A stretch of DNA of 64,000 nt from Oceanimonas sp. GK1 (GCF_000243075.1 NC_016745.1:1126001-1190000), one strand, 5' to 3'. Shown: positions 35,415-46,375, counted from the first letter of the stretch. Notes: generated by a model from the letters alone, not told the origin. Made by a program: numbers and translations.

Positions 35415-36545
35415 TCAGCGGGCGTGCGTCGGCATGCCCTTGTCCACGGCGCGAATAAGCCGGGCGGTCTTGCGATCCTGCCGGGCCAGCTTTTGCTGTT
35501 GTTGGGCCAGGGCCCAGTCGATATGCTCCCGCACCATGTCATCCACCAGATCCCGTTTTTGCTCCAGGGCAAACACCACCATGGGGCTGGCCGGTGCGTT
35601 GCCCAGGGCCACGGCGATATTGCGCAGCCAGCGCCGGTGGCCGATGCGGCGAATGGGGCTGCCTTCGGTCATCTTCAGAAAGTAATCTTCGCTCCAGTCA
35701 AACAGCGCCAGCAGTTGCGGGGCATGCAACGGCTCCCGGGGGGCAAAGTCCGGCTCCTGGCTGGCGTTGGCAAAGCGGTTCCAGGGGCAGATCAGCTGGC
35801 AGTCGTCGCAGCCGTAAATGCGGTTGCCCATCAGCGGGCGGAACTCCTCCGGAATGGGGCCGTCCAGCTCAATGGTGAGGTAGGAAATGCAACGCCGGGC
35901 GTCCACCACGTAGGGCTCGACAATGGCCTGGGTGGGGCAGATGGTGAGGCAGGCCACGCAATGGCCGCAGCCGTCCTCCGTTTCCGGCACATCCACCGGC
36001 AGCGGCAGGTTGACCAGCAGCTCGCCCAAAAAAAAGAAGGAGCCCTGCTCGCGGTTGATGACCAGGGAGTGCTTGCCAGTCCAGCCCAGGCCGGCGTTGG
36101 TCGCCAGTGGCCGTTCCAGCAGCGGCGCCGAGTCCACAAAGGGGCGGGCTACCAGGCCTTCGGCCCGCTCGGCGATTCGGTCCGCCAGTTTCTTCAGCCG
36201 GTTGCGCAGCACCTTGTGGTAATCCCGGCCAAGCGCGTAGCGGCTGACATAGCCTTTTTCCGGGTCACTCAGCACATGGGCGATGGCGGCGTGCTCGGGC
36301 AGGTAATTCATGCGTACCGAAATCACCCTGAGCGTGCCCGGCAGCAGCTCCTGGGGGCGGGCGCGCATCATGCCGTGGCGGGCCATGTAGTCCATCTCGC
36401 CGTGGTAGCCTTTTGCCAGCCAGGCGGCCAGTTGGGGCTCGTGTTTGGACAAATCGGTACCGGTAATGCCGGCCTGGTCAAAGCCTAGCTCTGCCGCCCA
36501 GAGCTTGATATCGTGAGCCAACGCATCGAAATCGGGAGTGGTCAT
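35415..36545 (-). CDS. queG: Epoxyqueuosine reductase QueG
   Basis: 376 residues (E. coli 379) from ATG 36545; ATG 36551 is an alternative. The N-terminal cobalamin-binding part (DFDALAHDIKLWAAELGFDQ, SVRMNYLP, GYVSRYALGRDYHKVLRNRL) is followed by two 4Fe-4S motifs, CGHCVACLTICPTQAI and CDDCQLICPWN, and a HEAT-like C-terminus. It reduces epoxyqueuosine to queuosine in tRNA and needs cobalamin. Its start codon overlaps that of nnr on the other strand at the shared CATG. Confidence 0.96.
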   Translation of the reverse strand: MTTPDFDALAHDIKLWAAELGFDQAGITGTDLSKHEPQLAAWLAKGYHGEMDYMARHGMMRARPQELLPGTLRVISVRMNYLPEHAAIAHVLSDPEKGYVSRYALGRDYHKVLRNRLKKLADRIAERAEGLVARPFVDSAPLLERPLATNAGLGWTGKHSLVINREQGSFFFLGELLVNLPLPVDVPETEDGCGHCVACLTICPTQAIVEPYVVDARRCISYLTIELDGPIPEEFRPLMGNRIYGCDDCQLICPWNRFANASQEPDFAPREPLHAPQLLALFDWSEDYFLKMTEGSPIRRIGHRRWLRNIAVALGNAPASPMVVFALEQKRDLVDDMVREHIDWALAQQQQKLARQDRKTARLIRAVDKGMPTHAR

Positions 36546-38061
36546 GAGCATTACCGGTCTGGAAAAGCCCCATAGTCTAACACAAGGGCTCTGGCTGCCG
36601 GAGCAGATCAAACAGGGCGAGCGGCAGGCCGCCGCGGCCATGGGCATGGCCCTGTTCGAGCTGATGTCCCGGGCGGGGCTGGCGGCCTTTGAGCTGGCAC
36701 GGCGGCAATGGCCCCAGGCCCGGCACTGGTGGGTGTTCTGTGGCGGTGGCAACAACGGCGGCGATGGCTACGTGGTGGCCCGACTGGCCCGGGCCGCCGG
36801 CATTCGGGTGCAGCTGGTGCAGATGGGCGATGCCGAGGCGCTGACCGGGGATGCCGCCATCGCCCGGGATCATTATCGCGCCGATGGCGGTGCCATTGAG
36901 ACCCTGGACGCCCTGCAGGGAACGCCGGATTTGGTGATCGACGCCCTGCTTGGCACCGGGCTCAGCGGCGAACCCAGAGCGGTGGCCCGGCAGCATATTG
37001 CCGCCATCAACCGGCTGAGCGTGCCGGTGCTGGCGGTAGACCTGCCTTCCGGCCTGTGCGCCGATACCGGTCGTATTCCTGCCGAGGCGGTGGCGGCCGC
37101 GGCCACCCTCAGTTTTGTCGGGCTCAAGCCCGGCCTGCTCACCGGCCGGGGGCCGGACGTGTGCGGCCGAGTGTGGCTGGCGGATCTGGGCATTCAGCTC
37201 CGGCTGGAACAACAACCGGCGCTACAATTGCTGCACTGGGACTCGCAACGCAGTCACTTGCCTCGGCGGCGGCGGGGCGCCCACAAGGGCGAGACCGGCC
37301 GGCTGCTGGTGGCTGGGGGCCATTCAGGCATGAGCGGCGCCATTCGGCTGGCGGGGGAAGCGGCACTGCGCTGTGGTACCGGCCTGGTACGGTTGGTGAG
37401 CCACCCTGATCATGTGTCACTGCTCAACCTGACCCGCCCCGAGCTGATGACCGCCGGTTTTCCCGGCTTTGACCAGTGGGCCTGGGCTGACGCCCTGGTG
37501 CTGGGACCGGGATTGGGCCGGGACGACTGGAGCCGGGAGTTGCTGGCCGCGGCACTGGCCGCCGGCAAGCCCATGGTGATCGACGCCGATGCCCTGCATT
37601 TGCTGAAGGGCAGGGCACCGGCCAATGCCGTGCTCACGCCTCACTCGGGGGAAGCCGCCGCCCTGCTCGGTTGTACCGCCGCCGAAGTGGACGCCGACCG
37701 GCTTGGCGCGGTGCGGCAATTGCGGGAACAAACCGGCGCCGTGGTGGTCCTCAAGGGCGCCGGCAGCCTGATTGCCGGTGATCAGGGCCTGGCCCTGTGT
37801 CCCCATGGCAATCCGGGTATGGCGTCGGGAGGCATGGGGGATTTGTTATCTGGTATAATCGGCGCCTTTCTGGCCCAGGGCCTGGCACCGGAGGCCGCGG
37901 CCCGGCTGGGCGTATGCCTTCATGCCAGGGCCGGCGATCTGGCCGCCGGCGCCGGTATTGTCGGCATGCTGGCATCGGATTTGCTTATACCCATTAGAAG
38001 CCTTATCAATCAGACGGATGAACATGACAACAACAAGCCTGACCCTGACACTGGCCGATGA
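36544..38061 (+). CDS. nnr: Bifunctional NAD(P)H-hydrate epimerase/dehydratase
   Basis: 505 residues from ATG 36544. The N-terminal YjeF_N epimerase domain (about 1-215) has [20 protein letters not shown] and [12 protein letters not shown]. The C-terminal ribokinase-like ADP-dependent dehydratase has [34 protein letters not shown] and [20 protein letters not shown]. Together they repair hydrated NADH and NADPH. The 3' end overlaps tsaE by about 40 bases. It heads the long plus-strand cluster to purA. Confidence 0.96.
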   Translation: MSITGLEKPHSLTQGLWLPEQIKQGERQAAAAMGMALFELMSRAGLAAFELARRQWPQARHWWVFCGGGNNGGDGYVVARLARAAGIRVQLVQMGDAEALTGDAAIARDHYRADGGAIETLDALQGTPDLVIDALLGTGLSGEPRAVARQHIAAINRLSVPVLAVDLPSGLCADTGRIPAEAVAAAATLSFVGLKPGLLTGRGPDVCGRVWLADLGIQLRLEQQPALQLLHWDSQRSHLPRRRRGAHKGETGRLLVAGGHSGMSGAIRLAGEAALRCGTGLVRLVSHPDHVSLLNLTRPELMTAGFPGFDQWAWADALVLGPGLGRDDWSRELLAAALAAGKPMVIDADALHLLKGRAPANAVLTPHSGEAAALLGCTAAEVDADRLGAVRQLREQTGAVVVLKGAGSLIAGDQGLALCPHGNPGMASGGMGDLLSGIIGAFLAQGLAPEAAARLGVCLHARAGDLAAGAGIVGMLASDLLIPIRSLINQTDEHDNNKPDPDTGR

Positions 38062-38491
38062 AGCCGCCACCCTGGCGCTGGGCGCGAGCCTGGCCCGGGC
38101 CTGTGATGATGCCTGCGTGATTTTTTTGCACGGTGAGCTGGGTGCGGGCAAAACCACCTTCAGCCGGGGCGTGATCCAGGCCCTGGGCCACCAGGGCAAG
38201 GTGAAAAGCCCGACCTACACCCTGGTAGAGCCCTACCAGTGCGGCCACCGTGGCGTTTACCACTTCGATCTTTATCGGCTGGCGGATCCGGAAGAGCTGG
38301 AATACATGGGGATTCGTGATTATTTCACCGGCAACAGCCTGTGCCTGGTGGAGTGGCCGGAGCGGGGCCAGGGCATGCTGCCGGGGCCGGATCTGGACAT
38401 TACCCTCAGCTATAACGGCGAGGCCCGCCGGGCGTTGCTGGAGGCCCGTACCGAGACCGGCCGCAACTTGCTGAAGGCGGTGCCGGCATGA
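38018..38491 (+). CDS. tsaE: tRNA threonylcarbamoyladenosine biosynthesis ATPase TsaE
   Basis: 157 residues from ATG 38018 (ATG 38024 also possible). Walker [14 protein letters not shown], then [35 protein letters not shown] and [10 protein letters not shown]. It works with TsaB and TsaD to make t6A at position 37 of ANN-decoding tRNAs. It starts inside nnr and its stop overlaps the amiB start as ATGA, so translation is coupled on both sides. Confidence 0.96.
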   Translation: MNMTTTSLTLTLADEAATLALGASLARACDDACVIFLHGELGAGKTTFSRGVIQALGHQGKVKSPTYTLVEPYQCGHRGVYHFDLYRLADPEELEYMGIRDYFTGNSLCLVEWPERGQGMLPGPDLDITLSYNGEARRALLEARTETGRNLLKAVPA

Positions 38492-39804
38492 AAACCCTGC
38501 TGACCTTGTTCTGTCTGTTGTGCTCCGTCAGCGTCTGGGCCAATCAGCTGGAAGGCATTCGCATCTGGCCGTCGCCGGATAACACCCGCATTGTGCTCGA
38601 CATGCAGGCTGCGCCCCGTTTCGACCACTTTATGCTGAATGGCCCGCACCGGCTGGTGGTGGATTTGGCGCATACCCAAAACCGGGTCAACTTCGCCGCC
38701 ATCAACAACAGCAGCGAGCTGATCACCCGCATTCGCGACAGCAAACCGCCCCAGGCCGGCAGTCAACGGCTGGTGTTTGAGCTCAAGGCCTCAGTGAAGC
38801 CGGTGGTGTTTCCCCTGGCGCCGGCGGGAAATTATGGCCACCGCCTGGTGATCGACCTGCCTTATCAGGATCAGAGCCGCAAGCCCGCTCCCGCCGTACG
38901 CAAGCTGGCGCCGGCCGGGCTGCGCGAGCTGGTGGTCGCCATTGATGCCGGCCATGGCGGCGAGGATCCGGGGGCCATCGGCCCGAAAAAGAACCGGGAA
39001 AAACACATTACCCTGGCCATTTCCCGCAAGCTGGCGGAGCTGATTAACAAAGAGCCGGGCATGCGGGCGGTCCTGACCCGCACCGGCGACTATTACGTCA
39101 ACCTCAACCAGCGTTCGGAAATCGCCCGCAAGGCCCGGGCCGATCTGCTGCTGTCCATTCACGCCGACAGCGTGGCCAACCAGGGGCCGCGGGGCGCCTC
39201 GGTCTGGCTGCTGTCGTCCAACCGGGCCAACCGGGAAATGGCCGGCTGGCTGGAGAAACAGGAGCGTCAGTCGGAGCTGCTGGGAGGCGTGGGCGAGGTG
39301 ATCTCCCAGACCGATGGCAACCCCTATCTCACCCGCACCTTCCTCGATCTGTCGATGGACAAGTCCCGGGCCGACAGTTACGCCATCAGTGAGCACATTC
39401 TGGCGGAAATGGCCAAGGTGGTGCGGCTGCACAAGCGCAAGCCCGAGCACGCCAGCCTGGCGGTACTAAAATCCCCGGACATTCCCTCGCTGCTGATCGA
39501 GGCGGGCTTTATCTCCAATCCCCATGAAGAGCAACTGCTGCTGACCTCTGCCCATCAGCAGAAAATTGCCCAGGCCCTGCTCAATGGCGTCAAATCCTAT
39601 TACCGGCAAAATCCGCCCAACGGCACCATGATGGCGGCCAGCGCCGCCCCCGGCGGGGCCATTCGTCACACCGTGAAAACGGGGGAAAGCCTGTCGGTGA
39701 TCGCCCGTCGCTATGGCGTCTCGGTCAATCGCATCAAGGGCCATAACGATCTGAGTTCGGATGTGGTGCGGGTGGGCCAGGTGCTGAACATTCCGGGAAG
39801 CTGA
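38488..39804 (+). CDS. amiB: N-acetylmuramoyl-L-alanine amidase AmiB
   Basis: 438 residues. Signal peptide [20 protein letters not shown], an AMIN domain (about 20-125), the amidase_3 domain with zinc ligands in [20 protein letters not shown] and [15 protein letters not shown], and one C-terminal LysM ([20 protein letters not shown]). It cleaves septal peptidoglycan in the periplasm during cell separation. E. coli AmiB lacks the LysM; this AMIN-amidase-LysM form is common in other gammaproteobacteria. Confidence 0.95.
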   Translation: MKTLLTLFCLLCSVSVWANQLEGIRIWPSPDNTRIVLDMQAAPRFDHFMLNGPHRLVVDLAHTQNRVNFAAINNSSELITRIRDSKPPQAGSQRLVFELKASVKPVVFPLAPAGNYGHRLVIDLPYQDQSRKPAPAVRKLAPAGLRELVVAIDAGHGGEDPGAIGPKKNREKHITLAISRKLAELINKEPGMRAVLTRTGDYYVNLNQRSEIARKARADLLLSIHADSVANQGPRGASVWLLSSNRANREMAGWLEKQERQSELLGGVGEVISQTDGNPYLTRTFLDLSMDKSRADSYAISEHILAEMAKVVRLHKRKPEHASLAVLKSPDIPSLLIEAGFISNPHEEQLLLTSAHQQKIAQALLNGVKSYYRQNPPNGTMMAASAAPGGAIRHTVKTGESLSVIARRYGVSVNRIKGHNDLSSDVVRVGQVLNIPGS

Positions 39805-39805
39805 T

Positions 39806-41638
39806 ATGCCGATACAAATACTGCCGGCCCGGCTGGCCAACCAGATTGCCGCCGGCGAGGTGGTGGAACGGCCCGCCTCCGTGGTGAAAGAGCTGGTAGA
39901 AAACAGCCTGGATGCGGGCGCCACCCGCATTGAGGTGGACATCGAAAAGGGCGGTGCCAAACTGATCCGCATTCGTGACAACGGCGGCGGTATCGGCAAG
40001 GATGAACTGACCCTGGCGCTGTCGCGCCATGCCACTTCCAAGGTCAGCAGCCTGGCGGATCTGGAGGCCATTCTCAGTCTTGGCTTTCGCGGCGAGGCGC
40101 TGGCCTCCATCAGTTCGGTGTCCCGGCTGGTGCTCACCTCCCGACCCGCGGAGCAGGAGCAGGCCTGGCAGGCCATGGCGGAAGGCCGGGATATGGCGGT
40201 GCAGTTGCAACCGGCGTCCCACCCCGTCGGCACCACGGTGGAAGTGAGCGATCTGTTCTTCAACACCCCGGCCCGGCGGCGCTTTATGCGCACCGAGAAA
40301 ACCGAGTTCGGCCATATCGACGAGGTGCTCAGGCGCATTGCCCTCAGTCGCTTTGATGTTGGTATTACCCTGCGTCATAACGGCAAGCCGGTGCGTCAGT
40401 ATCGGGCCGGCACCCTGCCGTCCCAGCACGACAAGCGATTGGCGGCGGTGTGCGGCCCGGCCTTTGTCAGCTCGGCCCTGAAATTCGACAGCGATCACCA
40501 CGGCCTGCGCCTGTGGGGCTGGCTGGCGCCGCCGTCGGCAGCCCGGGCCCAGCCGGATCTGCAATACACCTACGTCAATGGCCGCATGATGCGCGACAAG
40601 CTGCTCAATCACGCGGTGCGTCAGGCTTATGGCGACCGGCTGCCGGCGGAAGGCCACGGTGCCTTTGTGCTGTATCTCGAACTGGATGCCCATGAAGTGG
40701 ACGTGAACGTGCATCCGGCCAAGCACGAGGTGCGTTTTCATCAGGCCCGGCTGGTGCACGACTTCATTTACCAGGTGCTGCACCAGACTCTGGAGGACAC
40801 GCACAGCGTGCCGCCGGCCTCGGCCCAGGAGCCGGACGCCGGTTATGAGGCCGAAGCCTATGAGCCTGCGCCCATTGCCGCGTCCCCCCGTTATGCGCCG
40901 GCCGGCCATGGTTACGGCCGTGGGGCGGAGCAACCCCGCCACAGCGGTATCAGCCAGCATGGTTATGGGGCGGAACGGACCCACGACAGCGGTATTACTC
41001 AGGGGCAGTGGCAAGGGCTCGACGGTCTGATGACCACGCTGCCCGCGTCGGGCGCTAGCGCATCCGCCCCGGTGGCGGCATCCGCCGCCGATGCCCAGGA
41101 TAACCTGCCCCTGCTGCTGGAACGGGAACGGTTCCTGGTGGTGCTTTACCGCGGGCGGCTGTGGCTGTGCGAGTTGAACCAGGCCAGCGTCTGGCTCAAT
41201 GGCCGGGCCTTGCTGGCGGCCTGGCAACAGGGGCTGACGCCCCAGCCGCTGTTGCTGCCCATTCGGCTGGCCTTGCCGGCAGAGCAGCAGCAAGCCCTGG
41301 CAAGCCACCAGGCATTGCTGACAAAGCTCGGGCTGGAGTTGAAAACCGGTCCCGGCGACACCATTATTCTGACCCGGGTACCCCAGCCCCTGCGCCATGC
41401 GGATCTGGCGCGGCTGTTTCCCGAGCTGCTGGCGCGACTGGAGCGGGAAGACGCCCGCCAGCCCGAGGCCCTGTGTCAGTGGCTGGCGCAGCAGGCCCTG
41501 GCCGACGAAGCCTGGAACTGGCGCCGGGCCACGGCATTGTGGCAGCAGCTCGGGCCCGAACTGAATGAGGTACCGCCGGACGTGATGCGCCCGGTGGAGA
41601 TGGAACAGCAACTGAACAGGTGGACACATGGGGACTAA
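39806..41638 (+). CDS. mutL: DNA mismatch repair protein MutL
   Basis: 610 residues. The N-terminal GHKL ATPase has [31 protein letters not shown] and [35 protein letters not shown] follows. The C-terminal dimerisation domain (from about 430) lacks the DQHAxxE endonuclease motif, as expected in organisms with MutH. The linker holds a two-copy repeat (bases 40907-41002). It starts two bases after amiB; its end overlaps miaA by 11 bases. Confidence 0.97.
   Translation: MPIQILPARLANQIAAGEVVERPASVVKELVENSLDAGATRIEVDIEKGGAKLIRIRDNGGGIGKDELTLALSRHATSKVSSLADLEAILSLGFRGEALASISSVSRLVLTSRPAEQEQAWQAMAEGRDMAVQLQPASHPVGTTVEVSDLFFNTPARRRFMRTEKTEFGHIDEVLRRIALSRFDVGITLRHNGKPVRQYRAGTLPSQHDKRLAAVCGPAFVSSALKFDSDHHGLRLWGWLAPPSAARAQPDLQYTYVNGRMMRDKLLNHAVRQAYGDRLPAEGHGAFVLYLELDAHEVDVNVHPAKHEVRFHQARLVHDFIYQVLHQTLEDTHSVPPASAQEPDAGYEAEAYEPAPIAASPRYAPAGHGYGRGAEQPRHSGISQHGYGAERTHDSGITQGQWQGLDGLMTTLPASGASASAPVAASAADAQDNLPLLLERERFLVVLYRGRLWLCELNQASVWLNGRALLAAWQQGLTPQPLLLPIRLALPAEQQQALASHQALLTKLGLELKTGPGDTIILTRVPQPLRHADLARLFPELLARLEREDARQPEALCQWLAQQALADEAWNWRRATALWQQLGPELNEVPPDVMRPVEMEQQLNRWTHGD
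40907..41002 (+). repeat. Two-copy in-frame repeat in the MutL linker
   Basis: Unit 1 (40907-40957) encodes [17 protein letters not shown] and unit 2 (from 40958) [15 protein letters not shown]. The copies differ by an in-frame deletion and base changes. The linker tolerates length change, so this is a local duplication without obvious function. Confidence 0.7.
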
Positions 41639-42572
41639 GCCCCCGGCGATATTCCTGATGGGGCCGACGGCGTCGGGCAAGACCGGTCTGGCCATGGCCT
41701 TGTGCCGCGCATTGCCCTGCGAGATCATCAGTGTCGACTCGGCACTGGTCTACAAGGGCATGAACATCGGTACCGCCAAGCCCACCGCCGAGGAGCTGGC
41801 CGCCACGCCGCACCGGCTGATCGACTTGATCGATCCTGCCGAGGCCTATTCCGCCGCCGACTTTCGCCGGGACGCCCTGGCTGCCATGGCCGAGATCACC
41901 GCCGCCGGCCGTATTCCGCTGCTGGTGGGCGGTACCATGCTCTATTTCAAGGCCCTGCTGGAAGGGCTGTCGCCGCTGCCGTCGGCGGATCCGCAGGTGC
42001 GCGCCGGCATTGAACGGGATGCCGCCGAGCGCGGCTGGCAGAGCCTGCATCAGGATCTGGCGGCCATCGATCCGGTGGCCGCTGCGCGCATTCATCCTAA
42101 CGATCCCCAGCGCCTTTCCCGGGCGCTGGAAGTTTTTCGCATTTCCGGTAAAACGCTCACAGAATTGACGGCAAGCAAGGGTGATCCCTTGCCTTACAAA
42201 GTGTTACAGTTTGCGATTGCGCCCGCCGAGCGCGCCGAGCTGCACCGGCGTATTGCCGAGCGGTTTCACTTGATGCTGGAGCAGGGCTTTGAGCATGAAG
42301 TCAGGCAGCTGTATCAGCGCGGCGATCTGCATCCCGAACTGCCGTCCATTCGCTGTGTGGGCTACCGGCAAATGTGGGATTACCTGGCCGGCAATGTTGG
42401 CTATGATGAAATGGTGCAGCGAGGCGTAGCAGCCACTCGCCAGCTGGCCAAGCGACAACTGACCTGGTTACGAGGCTGGCCCGGACTGATCTGGCTCGAC
42501 ACCGACGACAAGGACGCGGGGCGGCAACTGATTGAGCAGGTCCGGCAGGCCGGTCAGGCAACAAAAAAATAA
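41628..42572 (+). CDS. miaA: tRNA dimethylallyltransferase MiaA
   Basis: 314 residues. P-loop [14 protein letters not shown], then [20 protein letters not shown] and [40 protein letters not shown] and [20 protein letters not shown]. It adds the dimethylallyl group to A37 of tRNAs reading UNN codons. It overlaps mutL by 11 bases. In E. coli miaA transcripts run on into hfq. Confidence 0.97.
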   Translation: MGTKPPAIFLMGPTASGKTGLAMALCRALPCEIISVDSALVYKGMNIGTAKPTAEELAATPHRLIDLIDPAEAYSAADFRRDALAAMAEITAAGRIPLLVGGTMLYFKALLEGLSPLPSADPQVRAGIERDAAERGWQSLHQDLAAIDPVAAARIHPNDPQRLSRALEVFRISGKTLTELTASKGDPLPYKVLQFAIAPAERAELHRRIAERFHLMLEQGFEHEVRQLYQRGDLHPELPSIRCVGYRQMWDYLAGNVGYDEMVQRGVAATRQLAKRQLTWLRGWPGLIWLDTDDKDAGRQLIEQVRQAGQATKK

Positions 42573-42608
42573 TAATTTTTCACTATTACAAAAGATAAGG
42601 ACAACAAA

Positions 42609-42875
42609 ATGGCTAAGGGGCAATCACTGCAGGATCCGTTTCTGAACGCGCTGCGTCGCGAACGGGTTCCCGTTTCCATCTACCTGGTCAACGGCATCAA
42701 GCTTCAGGGACAGATCGAGTCTTTCGATCAGTTCGTTATTCTGCTGAAAAACACCGTCAGCCAGATGGTCTACAAGCACGCCATTTCCACCGTGGTGCCG
42801 GCCCGACCGGTGCATCATCTGACCCCCTCAAGCGGCGGGCAGGAGCAGGCCGACAGCGAGCAGGGTGAAGGTTGA
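42609..42875 (+). CDS. hfq: RNA chaperone Hfq
   Basis: 88 residues. [20 protein letters not shown], the Sm1 region with [20 protein letters not shown] and Sm2 [10 protein letters not shown] are nearly as in E. coli; the C-terminal tail is shorter (about 20 residues, [15 protein letters not shown]). It forms a hexamer that pairs small RNAs with mRNAs. RBS AAGATAAGGA precedes the ATG. Confidence 0.98.
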   Translation: MAKGQSLQDPFLNALRRERVPVSIYLVNGIKLQGQIESFDQFVILLKNTVSQMVYKHAISTVVPARPVHHLTPSSGGQEQADSEQGEG

Positions 42876-42944
42876 GCCTGAATTCGTTCCCTCACCACAG
42901 CAGTAACACTGTGAACATACCGGCCAAACCACGGAGGACACACC

Positions 42945-44231
42945 TTGTTTGAGCGTTATCAGGGTGGCGAATCCGCCATTTTGGTTCATATCAATTTTAC
43001 CGACGACAGCGAGCGGGAAGATCTCGAAGAGCTGCAGTTGCTGGCCGACTCCGCCGGCGTCACCACCTGTGCCGTGGTCACTTCCAGCCGTGCCGCGCCC
43101 CAGTCCAAGTTTTTCATCGGTACCGGCAAGGTGGAAGAGCTGGCGTCGCTGGTGCAGATGCACCAGGCCGACGTGGTCATTTTCAACCACAGCCTGTCTC
43201 CGGCCCAGGAGCGTAACCTGGAGCGGGAAGTCAAATGCCGGGTGCTGGATCGCACCGGCCTTATTCTCGATATCTTCGCCCAGCGGGCCCGTACCCACGA
43301 GGGCAAGCTGCAGGTGGAGCTGGCCCAGCTGCGTCACCTGTCTACCCGGCTGGTGCGGGGGTGGACCCACCTGGAGCGGCAAAAGGGCGGCATTGGTCTG
43401 CGCGGTCCGGGTGAAACCCAGCTGGAAACCGACCGGCGTTTGCTGCGCGAGCGCATCAAGTACATTCAGAAACGGCTGGAGAAGGTGTCCCGCCAGCGTG
43501 AACAGGGGCGACGGGCGCGTCAGCGCAATGAAATTCCCACGCTGTCTCTGGTGGGGTATACCAACGCCGGCAAGTCGACCCTGTTCAACCGCCTCACCGA
43601 GTCTGATGTGTACGCGGCGGATCAGCTGTTCGCGACCCTGGACCCCACCCTGCGCAAGATTGAACTGCCCGATGCCGGCCTCGCCATTCTGGCCGACACC
43701 GTGGGCTTTATTCGTCATCTGCCCCACGATCTGGTGGCGGCGTTCAAGGCCACTCTGCAGGAAACCCGGGATGCGGATCTGCTGCTGCACGTGGTGGACT
43801 GCGCCGACGAGCAGATGCGGGACAATATCGACGAGGTCAACTCGGTGCTTGAGCAGATTGAGGCCGACGAGATCCCGGTGCTGATGGTGTTCAACAAAAT
43901 CGACAAGCTCGATCCGCCTGAACCCCGCATCGAGCGGGACGATCAAGGCAGGCCCAGAGCGGTATGGGTGTCGGCGCAACAAGGACTGGGCATTGACGGT
44001 CTGTTGAAGGCACTGAACGAGTTGCTGGCCGGCACCCTGGTCGAGCACCGGCTGACCCTGCCACCCTCGGCCTCGCGACTGCGCAGCCGGCTGTATGCCC
44101 TTAACGGCATAGTGACAGAGTCTTTTGGAGACCAGGGCGAGTACGTGGTGGAGATACGTTTGCAGCAGGCCGACTGGCACCGTCTGCTGAAACAGGAAGG
44201 CGAGCAACTGGAACGCTTTATAAGCGATTGA
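42945..44231 (+). CDS. hflX: Ribosome-associated GTPase HflX
   Basis: 428 residues from a TTG start at 42945, chosen because GGAGG lies nine bases upstream and MFERYQGGESAILVHINF aligns with E. coli HflX from its first residue. The HflX domain has HALSPAQERNLE-like HSLSPAQERNLEREVKCRVL and the glycine-rich GGIGLRGPGETQLETDRR; the G domain has GYTNAGKSTLFNRL, DTVGFIRHLP and NKID. It splits stalled ribosomes after heat stress. Confidence 0.96.
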   Translation: MFERYQGGESAILVHINFTDDSEREDLEELQLLADSAGVTTCAVVTSSRAAPQSKFFIGTGKVEELASLVQMHQADVVIFNHSLSPAQERNLEREVKCRVLDRTGLILDIFAQRARTHEGKLQVELAQLRHLSTRLVRGWTHLERQKGGIGLRGPGETQLETDRRLLRERIKYIQKRLEKVSRQREQGRRARQRNEIPTLSLVGYTNAGKSTLFNRLTESDVYAADQLFATLDPTLRKIELPDAGLAILADTVGFIRHLPHDLVAAFKATLQETRDADLLLHVVDCADEQMRDNIDEVNSVLEQIEADEIPVLMVFNKIDKLDPPEPRIERDDQGRPRAVWVSAQQGLGIDGLLKALNELLAGTLVEHRLTLPPSASRLRSRLYALNGIVTESFGDQGEYVVEIRLQQADWHRLLKQEGEQLERFISD

Positions 44232-44293
44232 TTGCCTGAATGATCAATTGCTTGGTAGAGTTATTTTCATAAACCAGAAAGACGGAGATACAA

Positions 44294-45463
44294 ATGGCTT
44301 GGAATGAGCCTGGAAATGGTGGCAAAGACCGTGATCCCTGGGGGAATGACGGCAAGCATCAGGGCCCGCCGGATCTGGACAAGGTGATTCGCAACCTGAG
44401 CGGAAAACTGGGTGGGTTGCTGGGTAACCGCGGCTCCGGCAGCGGTGGTGGCCTCGGATCTTTTGGGATTACCGTGGTGCTGGTGATCGCCCTGGCGGTG
44501 TGGGTGGTGAGCGGTTTCTACACCATCGGCGAAGCCCAGCGGGGCGTGGTGCTGCGCTTTGGCAAGTTCTACCAGACGGTAGAGCCGGGCCTGAACTGGA
44601 AGGCGACCTTTATCGATCGGGTGTATCCGGTGGATGTGGAAACCGTGCGTTCACTGCCGGCGTCCGGCTTTATGCTGACCCGGGACGAGAACCTGGTACG
44701 GGTGGAGATGGACGTGCAGTACCGGGTCATTGAGCCCCGTGACTACCTGTTCAACGTCACCAATGCCGACGACAGCCTGCATCAGGCCCTCGACAGCGCC
44801 CTGCGTTACGTGGTGGGTCACAGCACCATGGACGACGTGCTGACCGTGGGTCGTGAACGGGTACGTCAGGAGACCCGTGCCCTGCTGGAAGAGATCATTG
44901 ATCCCTACCAGCTCGGACTGATGATCCTGGATCTCAACTTCCTACCGGCTCGTCCGCCGGAAGAGGTGAAGGACGCCTTTGACGATGCCATCGCCGCTCA
45001 GGAAGACGAACAGCGCTTTATTCGTGAAGCCGAAGCCTATGCCCGGGAAATCGAGCCCAAGGCCCGGGGTCAGGCCCAGCGTCTGCTGCAGGAGGCCGAG
45101 GCCTACAAACAGCAGGTGGCCCTGCGCGCCGAGGGTGAGGTGGCCCGCTTCCGCGAGCTGCTGCCCCAGTATGAACTGCAACCGGACCTGACTCGTCAGC
45201 GTATCTACCTGGAGACCATGGAAGAGATCTACAGCAAGGTCAACAAGGTGGTGGTGGACACTCCGGAAGGCAGCAACAGCCTGATGTACCTGCCGCTGGA
45301 CAAGCTGATGGAGCAACAGGCGACGCGTGAAGCCCGTGTGGACCCCAATGTGATCACGTCCGACTATCTGAACAACAACAATGTGTCTTCCGGTCAGGAC
45401 AGCGGCCAGCTTCGGCCCGGCTCCGACAGAACCAACATTCGTCCGACGACAGGGAGAAACTAA
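44294..45463 (+). CDS. hflK: FtsH protease modulator HflK
   Basis: 389 residues. Glycine-rich N-terminus (MAWNEPGNGGKDRDPWGNDG), one membrane segment (FGITVVLVIALAVWVVSGFY) and a periplasmic SPFH/band-7 domain (IGEAQRGVVLRFGKFYQTVE, LVRVEMDVQYRVIEPRDYLF). With HflC it forms the large cage around FtsH in the inner membrane. hflC follows after three bases. Confidence 0.96.
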   Translation: MAWNEPGNGGKDRDPWGNDGKHQGPPDLDKVIRNLSGKLGGLLGNRGSGSGGGLGSFGITVVLVIALAVWVVSGFYTIGEAQRGVVLRFGKFYQTVEPGLNWKATFIDRVYPVDVETVRSLPASGFMLTRDENLVRVEMDVQYRVIEPRDYLFNVTNADDSLHQALDSALRYVVGHSTMDDVLTVGRERVRQETRALLEEIIDPYQLGLMILDLNFLPARPPEEVKDAFDDAIAAQEDEQRFIREAEAYAREIEPKARGQAQRLLQEAEAYKQQVALRAEGEVARFRELLPQYELQPDLTRQRIYLETMEEIYSKVNKVVVDTPEGSNSLMYLPLDKLMEQQATREARVDPNVITSDYLNNNNVSSGQDSGQLRPGSDRTNIRPTTGRN

Positions 45464-45466
45464 GCG

Positions 45467-46354
45467 ATGAAAAGATTGTTAATCGTGGTGCTGGCCCTGC
45501 TGGCGGTACTGCTGTTCTCTTCGATTTTTGTGGTGGCCGAGGGCGAGCGCGGCATCGTGCTGCAGTTCGGCAAGGTCAAGCGCGAGCAGGGCTCGGAGCT
45601 GCCGGTGGTCTATCAGCCGGGCCTGCACTTCAAGGTGCCGCTGATCGATCAGGTGCGCAAGCTCGATGCCCGTATTCAGACCCTGGATGATCAGGTGGAT
45701 CGTTTCGTCACCTCCGAGAAAAAGGACTTGATCATCGACTCCTACGTGAAGTGGCGTATCGACAACTTCGAACAGTACTACCTGGCCACCGGTGGCGGTA
45801 ATCGGCTGCAGGCCGAAAGCCTGCTGCGCCGGCGGATCAACAACAGCCTGCGCTCGGAGATCGGTAGCCGCACCATTCGCGATATCGTCTCCGGCGAGCG
45901 GGGCGATGTGATGGAAAGCGCCCTCAAGGGGCTGCTGGAGTCGTCGTCTGAGCTGGGTATCAAGGTGCTGGATGTGCGCATCAAGCAGATCAACCTGCCC
46001 ACCGAGGTGTCCAACTCCATCTACCAGCGCATGCGCGCCGAGCGGACCGCGGTGGCCCGGGAACACAGATCCGAGGGGCGTGAGCAGGCCGAAGTGATCA
46101 AGGCCGAAGCCGATCGCCGGGTGACCATCATGATTGCCGATGCCCAGCGTAACTCCCGTACCCTGCGGGGTGAAGGGGATGCCGAGGCGGCGAAGATCTA
46201 TGCCGATGCCTACGCCGCGGACCCGCAGTTCTTCAGCTTTATCCGCAGCCTCGAGGCCTATCGCAAGAGCTTTGAGCAGGGCGGCGACATGATGATCCTC
46301 AAGCCGGAAGGCGACTTCTTCCGCTTCCTTAAGGATCCTTCCGGATCCAACTGA
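45467..46354 (+). CDS. hflC: FtsH protease modulator HflC
   Basis: 295 residues. N-terminal membrane anchor (LLIVVLALLAVLLFSSIFVV) followed by the SPFH domain (EGERGIVLQFGKVKREQG, KDLIIDSYVKWRIDNFEQYY, RTIRDIVSGERGDVME) and the helical YADAYAADPQFFSFIRSLEA near the C-terminus. Partner of HflK. A terminator follows, so the nnr-hflC unit can end here, before purA. Confidence 0.96.
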   Translation: MKRLLIVVLALLAVLLFSSIFVVAEGERGIVLQFGKVKREQGSELPVVYQPGLHFKVPLIDQVRKLDARIQTLDDQVDRFVTSEKKDLIIDSYVKWRIDNFEQYYLATGGGNRLQAESLLRRRINNSLRSEIGSRTIRDIVSGERGDVMESALKGLLESSSELGIKVLDVRIKQINLPTEVSNSIYQRMRAERTAVAREHRSEGREQAEVIKAEADRRVTIMIADAQRNSRTLRGEGDAEAAKIYADAYAADPQFFSFIRSLEAYRKSFEQGGDMMILKPEGDFFRFLKDPSGSN

Positions 46355-46375
46355 TGGCACGCACAATCCCATAAC

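Noticed and set aside
36546..36600. Cobalamin riboswitch before queG-bluB
   Set aside because: queG and nnr share their start region, leaving no leader; no B12-box-like sequence was seen.
39734..41728. 664-residue open frame antisense to mutL and amiB end
   Set aside because: Shadow frame; mutL and miaA are clear on the other strand.
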